Positions 7,124-14,059 of a stretch of DNA of 14,059 bases are shown piece after piece. The DNA is taken from positions 1 through 14,059 of the forward strand of contig CAZHSN010000100.1 in NCBI GenBank assembly GCA_964535125.1. The letters are read 5' to 3'. Position numbers and translations under genes: made by a program. How positions within the stretch are numbered: the stretch's first letter is position 1; the number at the start of each line of letters is the position of its first letter. The notes under the pieces were generated by a model, which saw only the letters and a program-made list of their open reading frames with translations, was not told where the DNA came from and searched no databases. The stretch is from CAZHSN01 sp964535125. Lineage in GTDB: Bacteria > Armatimonadota > HRBIN16.

Positions 7124-9105
7124 TGATGCGAAACAGGCATTTCCCAGGACGGAGATCGGGCAGCACCCCGGGCGTTCGGCGAGTGGTGTTTTGGGCATTG
7201 TTGGTCACCACGCTTGTCAGTCTGTATGCTGTACACCTGCGCCGGCAGGCAGAGGGGTTGAGCAACACCGTGGCGCTGGTGGTGGATGGCGAGCAACTGC
7301 AGGATATCGCCGCGGATTCCCAGTTGAGCATCAACGGCGCATTGTTGCGCATGCGTCGCGCAGGCGCTACCGGTGTGGCGGTGAACGAGCTATTCGTGTC
7401 AGACATGATCGACCGGGGACTGGCCCGCTGGTTACCTACACCTGAAGGCGTTGTGTCACGGCTGTCTGTGGAGTCACGGGCTGACTATGAGCGCTTGCTG
7501 CAACGGCTTTCTGCCTACAATCAGCGCGGCCTTCCCACGGCAGCAGGCGACGGTGCGATCCAGACGCTGGTTGAAGGAAAGAGGTCCGGTGTGTTGGTCG
7601 AGCATCGGCCCGCGACCGGTGCGGCGCGAGCGTTCTATACACCCTCTGAACCGGGAAGCCTGCGCAACACTCCGGTGGGACTGGATCCGCGGTTCTCCCG
7701 GCAGGTCACGCGCGCGGGACTGCTGGTGGTGGGCCGTGCGGGGAACCGCGCAGGGCTAACCGCAGGCGGCGTGCGCGATGTGATGCGCGACTTGGCCAAC
7801 CATCGCGCCATAGCGGTGGTGTTCACTGCGGATGAGGTGCTGGGTTTCCGGGGACTGCTGCCTGCCACCGCAGCGGAAGCGCGACGCTGGAACGTGCTGT
7901 ACGGCGCGGTGGAGATGGGAAAGCAGCGGGGTGATGCGGTATTGCAAAAGCTACTGCCGGATCACATGCTTCGGGTGCATAGCGTACCGCTGGCCGAGTC
8001 AGGGCCGATGGCTCCATCGGAGTTGATCCAGCGCTATGTGCGGGCCGCCCGTGAGCGCAACATCCGGATGTGCTATCTGCGTGTTCCCTCCGTGATGGGC
8101 GTATCGGCGATCGACGGTGCGGAGGCTTTTATCGCTGATCTGCGTACAAACATGCTGCAATCCGGCTTGCAGGTCGGACGTCCCACGCCCTTCCGTGATC
8201 CCGGCACACCGTTATTGGTGATGCTGTTGGCGGGCGCAGGCGCGTTTTTGGCCGCGATGCACGTGGTAGACAGGCTGCTTCGGCTGAACATGGGCGCGGG
8301 TTGGCTGGCGGCGGCAGCGGTGCTGGGGTTACTCACTGTGGCCTGGGGTGAGAGCGGACGGAAAGCGGCCGCATTGGTCGCAGCGTGTGCATTCCCCACA
8401 CTGGGTATGTTGGAACTCCGTCCGTATCTCATCCGGGAGCGTACCATCTGGACACGAATGTTCCGTGCGTCACTCTGCACACTGGCAGGCGCGATGCATG
8501 TGGTGGCGTTGCTGGCCGCATTGCCGTACCTGATCAAGTCTGACCAATTTGCCGGTATTAAGCTGGCCCATCTGGTTCCCGTACTGGCCACGGGATGGTA
8601 CTTTGGGCTGGATGTATGGCGCGAACACGATTGGGCTGGTGTGTCCCGTAGAGTCAGTTCCGGGATCCGGTCATGGATGCAATCACCTGTAACCATCGGT
8701 TTGGCCGGTATGGTGCTGATTGGACTGGCCATGATCGTCTTGGTGTTAATGCGAACCGGTAACGATGCGGGGATGGCGGTAAGTGGCGGCGAGATGAAGG
8801 CCCGGGCGCTGCTGGAACAATGGCTGAGCGTGCGGCCGAGAACCAAGGAGTTTCTGTTGGGACATCCCGCGCTGATCGTGGGACTGGTGCTGGCCGGCGC
8901 CGGTGCGCCACAGATCGTGGTGGCTCCGCTGTTACTCCTGGGCGCACTGGGCCAGGCATCCATGCTCAATACTTTCTGTCACATCCACACACCGTTCGAT
9001 CTGTCGTTGATCCGTGCGTTGTTAGGGCTTGTCCTGGGCTCTGCGCTGGGCGCTCTGATCAGCCGGGTCGTGGCTCCGAAGCGACGGGTTCGGCCGCGTA
9101 CGTGA
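7123..9105 (+). CDS. DUF5693 family polytopic membrane protein
   Basis: This encodes 660 residues from ATG 7123, which overlaps the previous stop by one base. ATG 7126 is equally possible and better spaced from AGG at 7117-7119; a TTG at 7120 is less likely. One helix near residues 20-40 is followed by a large, probably extracytoplasmic domain to about 355. Roughly eight hydrophobic segments then run to the C-terminus. The family signature RPRTKEFLLGHP is present at about residues 571-582, preceded by EMKARALLEQWLSV. DUF5693 proteins are commonly encoded beside csaB in S-layer-bearing Firmicutes and related lineages, but their activity is unknown to me. The helix-rich half suggests handling of a lipid-linked glycan or a membrane step in polymer modification, which is inference. 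It overlaps csaB by 4 bases (GTGA). Confidence 0.88.
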   Translation: MMRNRHFPGRRSGSTPGVRRVVFWALLVTTLVSLYAVHLRRQAEGLSNTVALVVDGEQLQDIAADSQLSINGALLRMRRAGATGVAVNELFVSDMIDRGLARWLPTPEGVVSRLSVESRADYERLLQRLSAYNQRGLPTAAGDGAIQTLVEGKRSGVLVEHRPATGAARAFYTPSEPGSLRNTPVGLDPRFSRQVTRAGLLVVGRAGNRAGLTAGGVRDVMRDLANHRAIAVVFTADEVLGFRGLLPATAAEARRWNVLYGAVEMGKQRGDAVLQKLLPDHMLRVHSVPLAESGPMAPSELIQRYVRAARERNIRMCYLRVPSVMGVSAIDGAEAFIADLRTNMLQSGLQVGRPTPFRDPGTPLLVMLLAGAGAFLAAMHVVDRLLRLNMGAGWLAAAAVLGLLTVAWGESGRKAAALVAACAFPTLGMLELRPYLIRERTIWTRMFRASLCTLAGAMHVVALLAALPYLIKSDQFAGIKLAHLVPVLATGWYFGLDVWREHDWAGVSRRVSSGIRSWMQSPVTIGLAGMVLIGLAMIVLVLMRTGNDAGMAVSGGEMKARALLEQWLSVRPRTKEFLLGHPALIVGLVLAGAGAPQIVVAPLLLLGALGQASMLNTFCHIHTPFDLSLIRALLGLVLGSALGALISRVVAPKRRVRPRT

Positions 9106-10163
9106 GTCGCTCAGGGCTGGTACTCGCAGGTTATTTCGGTTTTGGCAACACAGGGGACGAAGCCGTTCTGACGGGATTCCTGGATGGCTTGCGTGCACTG
9201 GATGCGGGAGTTCCCGTTTCTGTGTTAACGCGGGAACCCGACTCCGTATTGCCGCATCCGGCAGTGACTGCGGTCAACCGGAATGATCTGCGGCAGGTGT
9301 GGCGCGTGCTGCGCCGTCACCGGGCGTTGGTGTTCGGCGGTGGCAGCCTGCTGCAGGATGTGACCAGCCGGCGCTCGTCGATGTGGTATATCGGGCTGTC
9401 GATGCTGGCGCGGCGCGCCGGGTGCGCGGTGGGATGGTTTGGACAGGGTGTGGGACCGTTGCAGCACGGCGACATTCGCGCGCTTTGCGCGTTGGAACTG
9501 GTTCGCGCCGCTTGTGTTGTGACCCGCGATGCCGTTTCCGCGTCTATGTTGAGTGGAATGGGATGCAGACAGGTGATCACAGCCGGCGATACCGCATTGC
9601 TGATGCACACAGAACCCTGCGGTGTGGCGCAGCGTGTTGACGTGTTGGCCGCGCCGCGGGTTTCTGCCGAAGTGGGCTATGCGCAGTTGGCTGTCATGGG
9701 CCGGGCATTGCGGCGAGTGGCGGATGTGCATGGACTCGGTATAACCCTGGCGCCGCTTCACCCCTCGGAAGACGGTGAAGCCGTAGCGTCGGTAGCCAGG
9801 GAATGCGGTGACTGCCGCGTACTCGACACGCCCGTTACGCCTCAGAACTACCTGATGCACGCGTCTGAAGCCGTCGCAGTGCTGGGTGTGCGGTTGCACG
9901 CACTGGTGCTGGGTGCATTGTGCGGCGCACCGGGAGTTGCGGTGAGTTATGATCCCAAGGTTAAGGCGTTTTGGGGACCAATGCAACCCGACATGTGTAC
10001 CGCCCCTGATGAACTGGATGAGGCGCATCTGGAGGCGCTGTTGAACGAAACGATCTCGACGCGTGATACACGCTCTGAGGTGATCACTCGGCGTATCACC
10101 GAGCAGCGCCAGCAGACGCAACAGGCTCTGAGCCGGTTATTGCGTGCAGTAGGGTGTGGCTGA
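9102..10163 (+). CDS. csaB: Polysaccharide pyruvyl transferase CsaB
   Basis: This encodes 353 residues, the normal length for CsaB. Motifs in order: GYFGFGNTGDEAVL at 10-23; FGGGSLLQDVTSRRS at 78-92; WFGQGVGPL; a GDTALLM segment; VRLHALVLGALCGAPGVAV with Arg264 and His266; and SYDPK at 282-286. CsaB uses phosphoenolpyruvate to add a pyruvyl ketal to a cell-wall-linked polysaccharide, which is then bound by SLH domains of S-layer or outer-membrane anchoring proteins. The start is GTG 9102, which overlaps the DUF5693 stop as GTGA. The frame is open back to 8820, but that extension lies inside the previous gene and the conserved N-terminal strand begins right after 9102. It is followed without a gap by an outer-membrane barrel gene. 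Confidence 0.92.
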   Translation: MSRSGLVLAGYFGFGNTGDEAVLTGFLDGLRALDAGVPVSVLTREPDSVLPHPAVTAVNRNDLRQVWRVLRRHRALVFGGGSLLQDVTSRRSSMWYIGLSMLARRAGCAVGWFGQGVGPLQHGDIRALCALELVRAACVVTRDAVSASMLSGMGCRQVITAGDTALLMHTEPCGVAQRVDVLAAPRVSAEVGYAQLAVMGRALRRVADVHGLGITLAPLHPSEDGEAVASVARECGDCRVLDTPVTPQNYLMHASEAVAVLGVRLHALVLGALCGAPGVAVSYDPKVKAFWGPMQPDMCTAPDELDEAHLEALLNETISTRDTRSEVITRRITEQRQQTQQALSRLLRAVGCG

Positions 10164-12991
10164 TGCGGTTATCTGTGGTCCTGATAGCTGGTTTGTGCGC
10201 GGCTGCCGGGCTACGGGCCTGTGCGCAATTGGGATCTGCGACGGGTGTTTCGTCGTCTGGTGCGTCGGGGACGGGGTTGTTCGATAACGGCTTGAACCGG
10301 CGCGGATCGTCCGATACGCTCTTCAACGATCCGTGGTCAACACCCCAGCCGGGGGTATCCATTCTGGATGGTCCCGAGTCCTCCGGGGGATTGACGCTGA
10401 GCAATCTGCTGCCGCCGGCCAGCCAGATGGGTTCCCTGGGCAAGTGGCTGGAGCCGCTTTCCGATCGCGTACGGATATCCGGGCGCAAGTCATTGGGATA
10501 CCACGTAAACAGCGTCAGCGGTGACCGGCGGGCGTTCGGTGAGTCCACGTATTACGGGCGGGGTGACAGGACCTTCACCGACTACACCGAGTTGAGCGTG
10601 ACTGGGCGGAAGCTGTTCGACCGGTTCAGTATTGACTGGAAGACGAGTAATACCCCCTTCGCCAGTACCACCAACAAGCGTTTTACGCTGGGATATGACT
10701 ATAAGGGTTTGAAGGCCGAATATGGCGATGTACAGTCGCGCATACAAGGCAACGAGCTGGCCTCGTTCAATAAGCTGTTGCGGGGCGTGCAGGTGTCTCT
10801 TCGGACAGCGGGGAAGAACCCGGTGATGCTGACCGGCGTATACAGCCAGACGCGTGGTGCCGCGCGCACTGTTGTCCTGTACGGTAACGACACGTCGGGG
10901 CCATACTACCTGAACGCAGGGCAACTGATCCCCGGCAGTGACCGCGTACGCGTGGACAACCGCGAGATGGTGCGGGGGCGCGACTATGAGATCGACACCT
11001 TCGCGGGGATCATCACCTTCAGCCCCGGGTTGATTATCGCCCGGTCGTCCACCATACTGGTCAGTTTTGAGGCGGACAGCTATAACAACGACGCCGGGGA
11101 GATCCGAGGGTACCGCATGGAAGCGCCAGCAGGCAACGCCGTGCTGGGATATGTCCAACTGGAGCAGCGGTCCGCATCGGGAGGTGCGGTGCGCACCAAG
11201 ACAGACAGCTTCTACGGGTACAACAATCCGCTCTCTCCCTACGAACTCCAGTATCCAGCCGATCCGGCGGGCATTCTGACCGCTACGGTTGACGGCGTGC
11301 TGCAGGTTCGGGGTACGAAGCGGGGTGAGGGCGACTTCTTCCTAGACGCCGAGTATACCTACCGGGTCTATTTTAACCGGGCGATCCCGCCCACCTCGCT
11401 GGTGCGGATCACCTATATTCCCCGCAGCGACGGAGGCACGGTGGGTAACCGGCGGGTGCAGGCGTATGATGCCAAATGGCGTGTGTCACCCAATCTGCAG
11501 ATGGTATACAGCGAGGCGCGCAGTGTGGCTCAGCGAGGTTCGCAGGATATACACGCCGGAGCGCGGCTTTTCGGGGCTAACATGCGTTTCGGGCCATGGA
11601 CGCTGAGCAGCCGTTACCGGGACATCGATCCCTCATACACGTCTGTGGAGAGCACTGGTTTCTTCCGGCAGGAGCGAGGACTCAGCAACCATCTGGAGTA
11701 CCAGGGTGGGCCGCTGGAGATGCGGTTGACCACCGACTCGTTGAAGGTGCCGGATTATACGGGAAGCCTGATCTCGGGCGCTGCGCTGAACGAGTCATCG
11801 GTAAACAACACCAACCTGACGGTGGGTTTTCGGAAGAGCAACTGGCCCGACCTGCGTTTTGACCATTATGACACCCGCGCCGATGGCAGCACCTCTTACA
11901 GCCGTTCGCGTACGACCAGCCTCAGCGCATCACGCAGCTTCGGTGCACTCCGCACAGACGCCTCGCTGACGCACTCTGACGCGCGCAGCAACTCTGGCGC
12001 CCTGGGGGCCGTTGAGGAGCGCACACAGGTGGACACCACCCGTTTGGCGGCCACCTGGGCTGCCAGTGAGCGTTTTTCATTGAGCGGCAGCATGGCGATC
12101 AGTGCGATATCGTTGACAGACGGACACCGCAACGCGCAGGACGCGACCGCCTCGCTGCGATGGGAACCCTTACCCGCCGTGGAGATGAACTACCAGTACT
12201 CACAGCGCGACAGCGGCGCTTCGGTACTCGCTGCCTCGGGCGGCGGCGGGTCGTTCATCGGGCAGGGAGGCTTTCAGTCCGGATGGGGTATGGGATTCGG
12301 CTCCGGCGGCAGCTTCAGCGGCGGGTACACCAATCCCTTTGCGGGCGGTATGTCCTACGCCTCGACCGGAGTCCGCTCGACCGGGCATCATCTGTCTCTG
12401 TCCTGGATGCCGGGGGATGCGCTCTCAGCCGATGTTGGCGTGTCACAGCAATACGCCGCCGGCGACAACCTGACGAACACGGACATGTGGAGCATCGACG
12501 GCGGACTGGCCATCCGGTTGACACGCACCACCGACGCCACCATGCGCATCAGCCGCCAACAATTGAAGTATGTAGGCAGCGCGGACCGCTCGGAGTCAAC
12601 GATCCTGTACGGCACGGTGCGCACCCAGGCCATCCCGAAGTTCACGTTGTCTCTGGACGGCCAACACATGGTGACCGACAGCGTGTTTGCCAGCAGTCTC
12701 TCAGGCAGCAGCTATGATCCGCATCAGGTGTTGCGATCCTTGGCGTTTCGCGCGGACCGGCCGATTGCGGCGCGGCAGAGCCTGTTCGGCCAGTACCGAT
12801 GGTCGGATATGTCGGGGCAGTACGGCACACGTGACACCGAGGCGGCGCTGGGGTACGAGTACGAGATCACCCCGTTTGTGGTGCTTACCGCTTCGCTGAG
12901 AGACCAGGAGCGCAGGTATCGCAGCGTCGAGTCGCAAAAGTATAACTATCGCGCGCGCACATTCGACGTGGACTTAAGCGCTCGCTTCTAG
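10163..12991 (+). CDS. Large outer-membrane beta-barrel protein
   Basis: This encodes 942 residues. Residues 1-22 are a signal peptide (hydrophobic SVVLIAGLCAAAG, likely cut after RACA). The low-complexity segment 24-90 is followed by amphipathic beta strands. Residues about 248-303 read as an extracellular-type beta module (GPYYLNAGQLIPGSDRV, RGRDYEIDTFAGIITF). I have seen this pattern in large outer-membrane proteins such as the SprA type, with a weaker second copy at about 365-425. From about 430 on, many 10-20 residue strands alternate polar and hydrophobic residues. A glycine-rich loop lies at about 692-735. The C-terminus FDVDLSARF ends in Phe with alternating hydrophobics, a classic BAM beta-signal. 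ATG 10163 overlaps the csaB stop (TGATG). No SLH domain is visible, and the ligand or transported molecule is unknown. A role tied to the envelope polymer is inferred from position. Confidence 0.8.
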   Translation: MRLSVVLIAGLCAAAGLRACAQLGSATGVSSSGASGTGLFDNGLNRRGSSDTLFNDPWSTPQPGVSILDGPESSGGLTLSNLLPPASQMGSLGKWLEPLSDRVRISGRKSLGYHVNSVSGDRRAFGESTYYGRGDRTFTDYTELSVTGRKLFDRFSIDWKTSNTPFASTTNKRFTLGYDYKGLKAEYGDVQSRIQGNELASFNKLLRGVQVSLRTAGKNPVMLTGVYSQTRGAARTVVLYGNDTSGPYYLNAGQLIPGSDRVRVDNREMVRGRDYEIDTFAGIITFSPGLIIARSSTILVSFEADSYNNDAGEIRGYRMEAPAGNAVLGYVQLEQRSASGGAVRTKTDSFYGYNNPLSPYELQYPADPAGILTATVDGVLQVRGTKRGEGDFFLDAEYTYRVYFNRAIPPTSLVRITYIPRSDGGTVGNRRVQAYDAKWRVSPNLQMVYSEARSVAQRGSQDIHAGARLFGANMRFGPWTLSSRYRDIDPSYTSVESTGFFRQERGLSNHLEYQGGPLEMRLTTDSLKVPDYTGSLISGAALNESSVNNTNLTVGFRKSNWPDLRFDHYDTRADGSTSYSRSRTTSLSASRSFGALRTDASLTHSDARSNSGALGAVEERTQVDTTRLAATWAASERFSLSGSMAISAISLTDGHRNAQDATASLRWEPLPAVEMNYQYSQRDSGASVLAASGGGGSFIGQGGFQSGWGMGFGSGGSFSGGYTNPFAGGMSYASTGVRSTGHHLSLSWMPGDALSADVGVSQQYAAGDNLTNTDMWSIDGGLAIRLTRTTDATMRISRQQLKYVGSADRSESTILYGTVRTQAIPKFTLSLDGQHMVTDSVFASSLSGSSYDPHQVLRSLAFRADRPIAARQSLFGQYRWSDMSGQYGTRDTEAALGYEYEITPFVVLTASLRDQERRYRSVESQKYNYRARTFDVDLSARF

Positions 12992-12998
12992 TGACTGC

Positions 12999-13005
12999 GA
13001 GGAGG
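12999..13005 (+). promoter_or_regulatory. Ribosome binding site of the last gene
   Basis: GAGGAGG lies 4 bases before ATG 13010 and 7 bases after the barrel gene stop. It is the strongest site in the window, although the spacing is slightly short. It shows that the final open frame is a real gene. Confidence 0.6.
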
Positions 13006-13009
13006 CACC

Positions 13010-14059
13010 ATGGCAGACTGGATCCCCCTGGACCCATTCGCGACCAAGCGCCATCTGTTGGCGCCCTACACGGTAGCCAGCGCCAATTGGTTGGGCGCCA
13101 ACTACAATGAGGCGCTGATTGATTGGCGCAGCAACACCACAGCCTACACCCACCAGGGCAGCACCAGTCCAGGGAGCGATGCCTGGCACCTGCAGTTCCC
13201 TGATGACTCGGCCCGGTTTGTGGAGGCGCTGGCCTGGGAGAGCGAATTTGGGCCGGTTGTCCGACAGGAGACGATCCGTCGCCTGGTGAAGGGGCTGATC
13301 CGTGCACATGTACCCGGCAGCGAGGGGTTGTTTTACTTCCGGCAGCGGTACGGCGGGCGGACTCTGCTGGTGCTGGACGATGGGAAACACACGGGCCGGC
13401 TGCAGTTGTCCACCTGGGGTGACTCGGTTGAGGGCGATGTCAAACTGGGTTTTTCCATCCGGGAGGGTGCGCATTGGGTCGGCCCCGATGGGTTGCAGTA
13501 TACGGATACGCCGGCCAACGGCGCACAGGGCGGCGGTGTTCGATCCAATGACTACTGGAATGTGTCCCCGTATACACTGACGCGTCGGTTCAAGCTGACA
13601 CAGGGGCAACTCAGCCTGACAGCCCGCAGTTGGATGAGTGATGAAGACCGGCCGGTGGAGATCGGACTAACGGCGGTTGGTGTTCCCGCAAGCCTGGAGA
13701 TCGGGGCGCCGGATACCGCGATCCATTGTCTGGGAAATCCGTCGATCCCCGGTGTGGTCTGGTTACCGGACGGAAGGCCGTCGCGGCGATCCGACAGAGA
13801 CGGATCGTTCACGTTAACGCATCCATCATGCCAGTATATGGTGATTACCCGAGAGTCTGTCTGGTGTGGCATCGGCTTCCATGCCGCGCTGCTGGTTGCC
13901 TGGGAGGGACGTCCGGAGCGTGTGGAGGTGGATGCGGCCCAAGGCTACAATCTGGTGCGCTTGACCTGGCCGCAACGCGGACATCAGACACGCGGACGGG
14001 CCTGGGTGCTGCCGGTGCAGTTTCTGTACCGTGCTGAGATCCCGCTGGTACTGGAAGCC
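13010..14059 (+). CDS. Unrecognised protein, 3'-truncated by the window end
   Basis: An open frame of 350 codons runs to the edge with no stop. It starts 18 bases after the barrel gene and carries a strong ribosome binding site. I do not recognise the family. The N-terminus (MADWIPLDPFATKRHLLAP) has no signal peptide and no membrane helix is visible. The sequence is rich in Trp, Tyr, Gly and short alternating strands (for example GRTLLVLDDGKHTGRLQLST and LTRRFKLTQGQLSLTARSW), so it is probably mostly beta. It resembles the build of sugar-binding or glycosidase beta-sandwich regions, but I find no catalytic motif. Its position suggests cotranscription with the envelope genes. The missing C-terminus could hold the defining domain. 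Confidence 0.7.
   Translation, partial: MADWIPLDPFATKRHLLAPYTVASANWLGANYNEALIDWRSNTTAYTHQGSTSPGSDAWHLQFPDDSARFVEALAWESEFGPVVRQETIRRLVKGLIRAHVPGSEGLFYFRQRYGGRTLLVLDDGKHTGRLQLSTWGDSVEGDVKLGFSIREGAHWVGPDGLQYTDTPANGAQGGGVRSNDYWNVSPYTLTRRFKLTQGQLSLTARSWMSDEDRPVEIGLTAVGVPASLEIGAPDTAIHCLGNPSIPGVVWLPDGRPSRRSDRDGSFTLTHPSCQYMVITRESVWCGIGFHAALLVAWEGRPERVEVDAAQGYNLVRLTWPQRGHQTRGRAWVLPVQFLYRAEIPLVLEA

Noticed and set aside
8073..8969. 298-codon open frame on the - strand opposite the DUF5693 gene
   Set aside because: Ser/Pro/Thr/Ala-rich composition without recognisable domains; it mirrors the membrane-helix codons of the real gene.
8820..9101. In-frame upstream extension of csaB
   Set aside because: It lies inside the DUF5693 gene. 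The conserved CsaB N-terminus starts just after GTG 9102, and 353 residues is the normal length.
9225..10121. 298-codon open frame on the - strand opposite csaB
   Set aside because: The csaB motifs on the + strand are unmistakable. The antisense frame has His/Arg/Gln-rich composition typical of a shadow in GC-rich DNA.
12160..12717. 185-codon open frame on the + strand inside the barrel gene
   Set aside because: Arg/His-rich shadow frame. The barrel frame continues through it to a proper C-terminal beta-signal.

Overview
This GC-rich window reads almost entirely on the + strand and is tightly packed. It suggests a diderm bacterium outside the Proteobacteria, and I think most likely of the Armatimonadota type. 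The reasons are a DUF5693 protein next to a CsaB-type polysaccharide pyruvyl transferase, a large outer-membrane beta-barrel protein in the same gene string, and sugar-active enzymes with an NPCBM module and DUF4838. The phylum is inferred from gene content and is not proven by the sequence. No rRNA, tRNA, CRISPR array, insertion sequence or transposase was seen.

Left part (1-5732), sugar-active enzymes with a membrane-protein pair between them. The window opens inside a DUF4838 protein with an alpha-glucuronidase-like N-terminal fold and a C-terminal jelly roll. After about 140 bases come two overlapping genes for four-helix proteins of the small multidrug resistance/DMT type. They are paralogues of each other, both lack the family's usual glutamate, and their charge patterns suggest opposite orientation in the membrane. 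About 40 bases later comes a secreted NPCBM-GH36 alpha-galactosidase-like enzyme, followed by a terminator-like hairpin.

Middle (5733-6253). An AT-rich upstream stretch precedes a 98-residue PII-like protein. A striking 35-base palindrome then lies just before the ribosome binding site of the next gene.

Right part (6254-14059), a tightly coupled gene string: a YdjC/ChbG-type carbohydrate deacetylase, a DUF5693 polytopic membrane protein, CsaB, a 942-residue outer-membrane barrel protein, and an unrecognised protein cut by the window end. Starts and stops overlap or touch at the first three junctions, and the last gap is 18 bases, so it is probably one operon. CsaB proteins pyruvylate cell-wall glycans that SLH-domain proteins bind. 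With a deacetylase and a barrel protein in the same string, I infer a role in making or anchoring the outer cell envelope. No SLH-domain protein is in the window.
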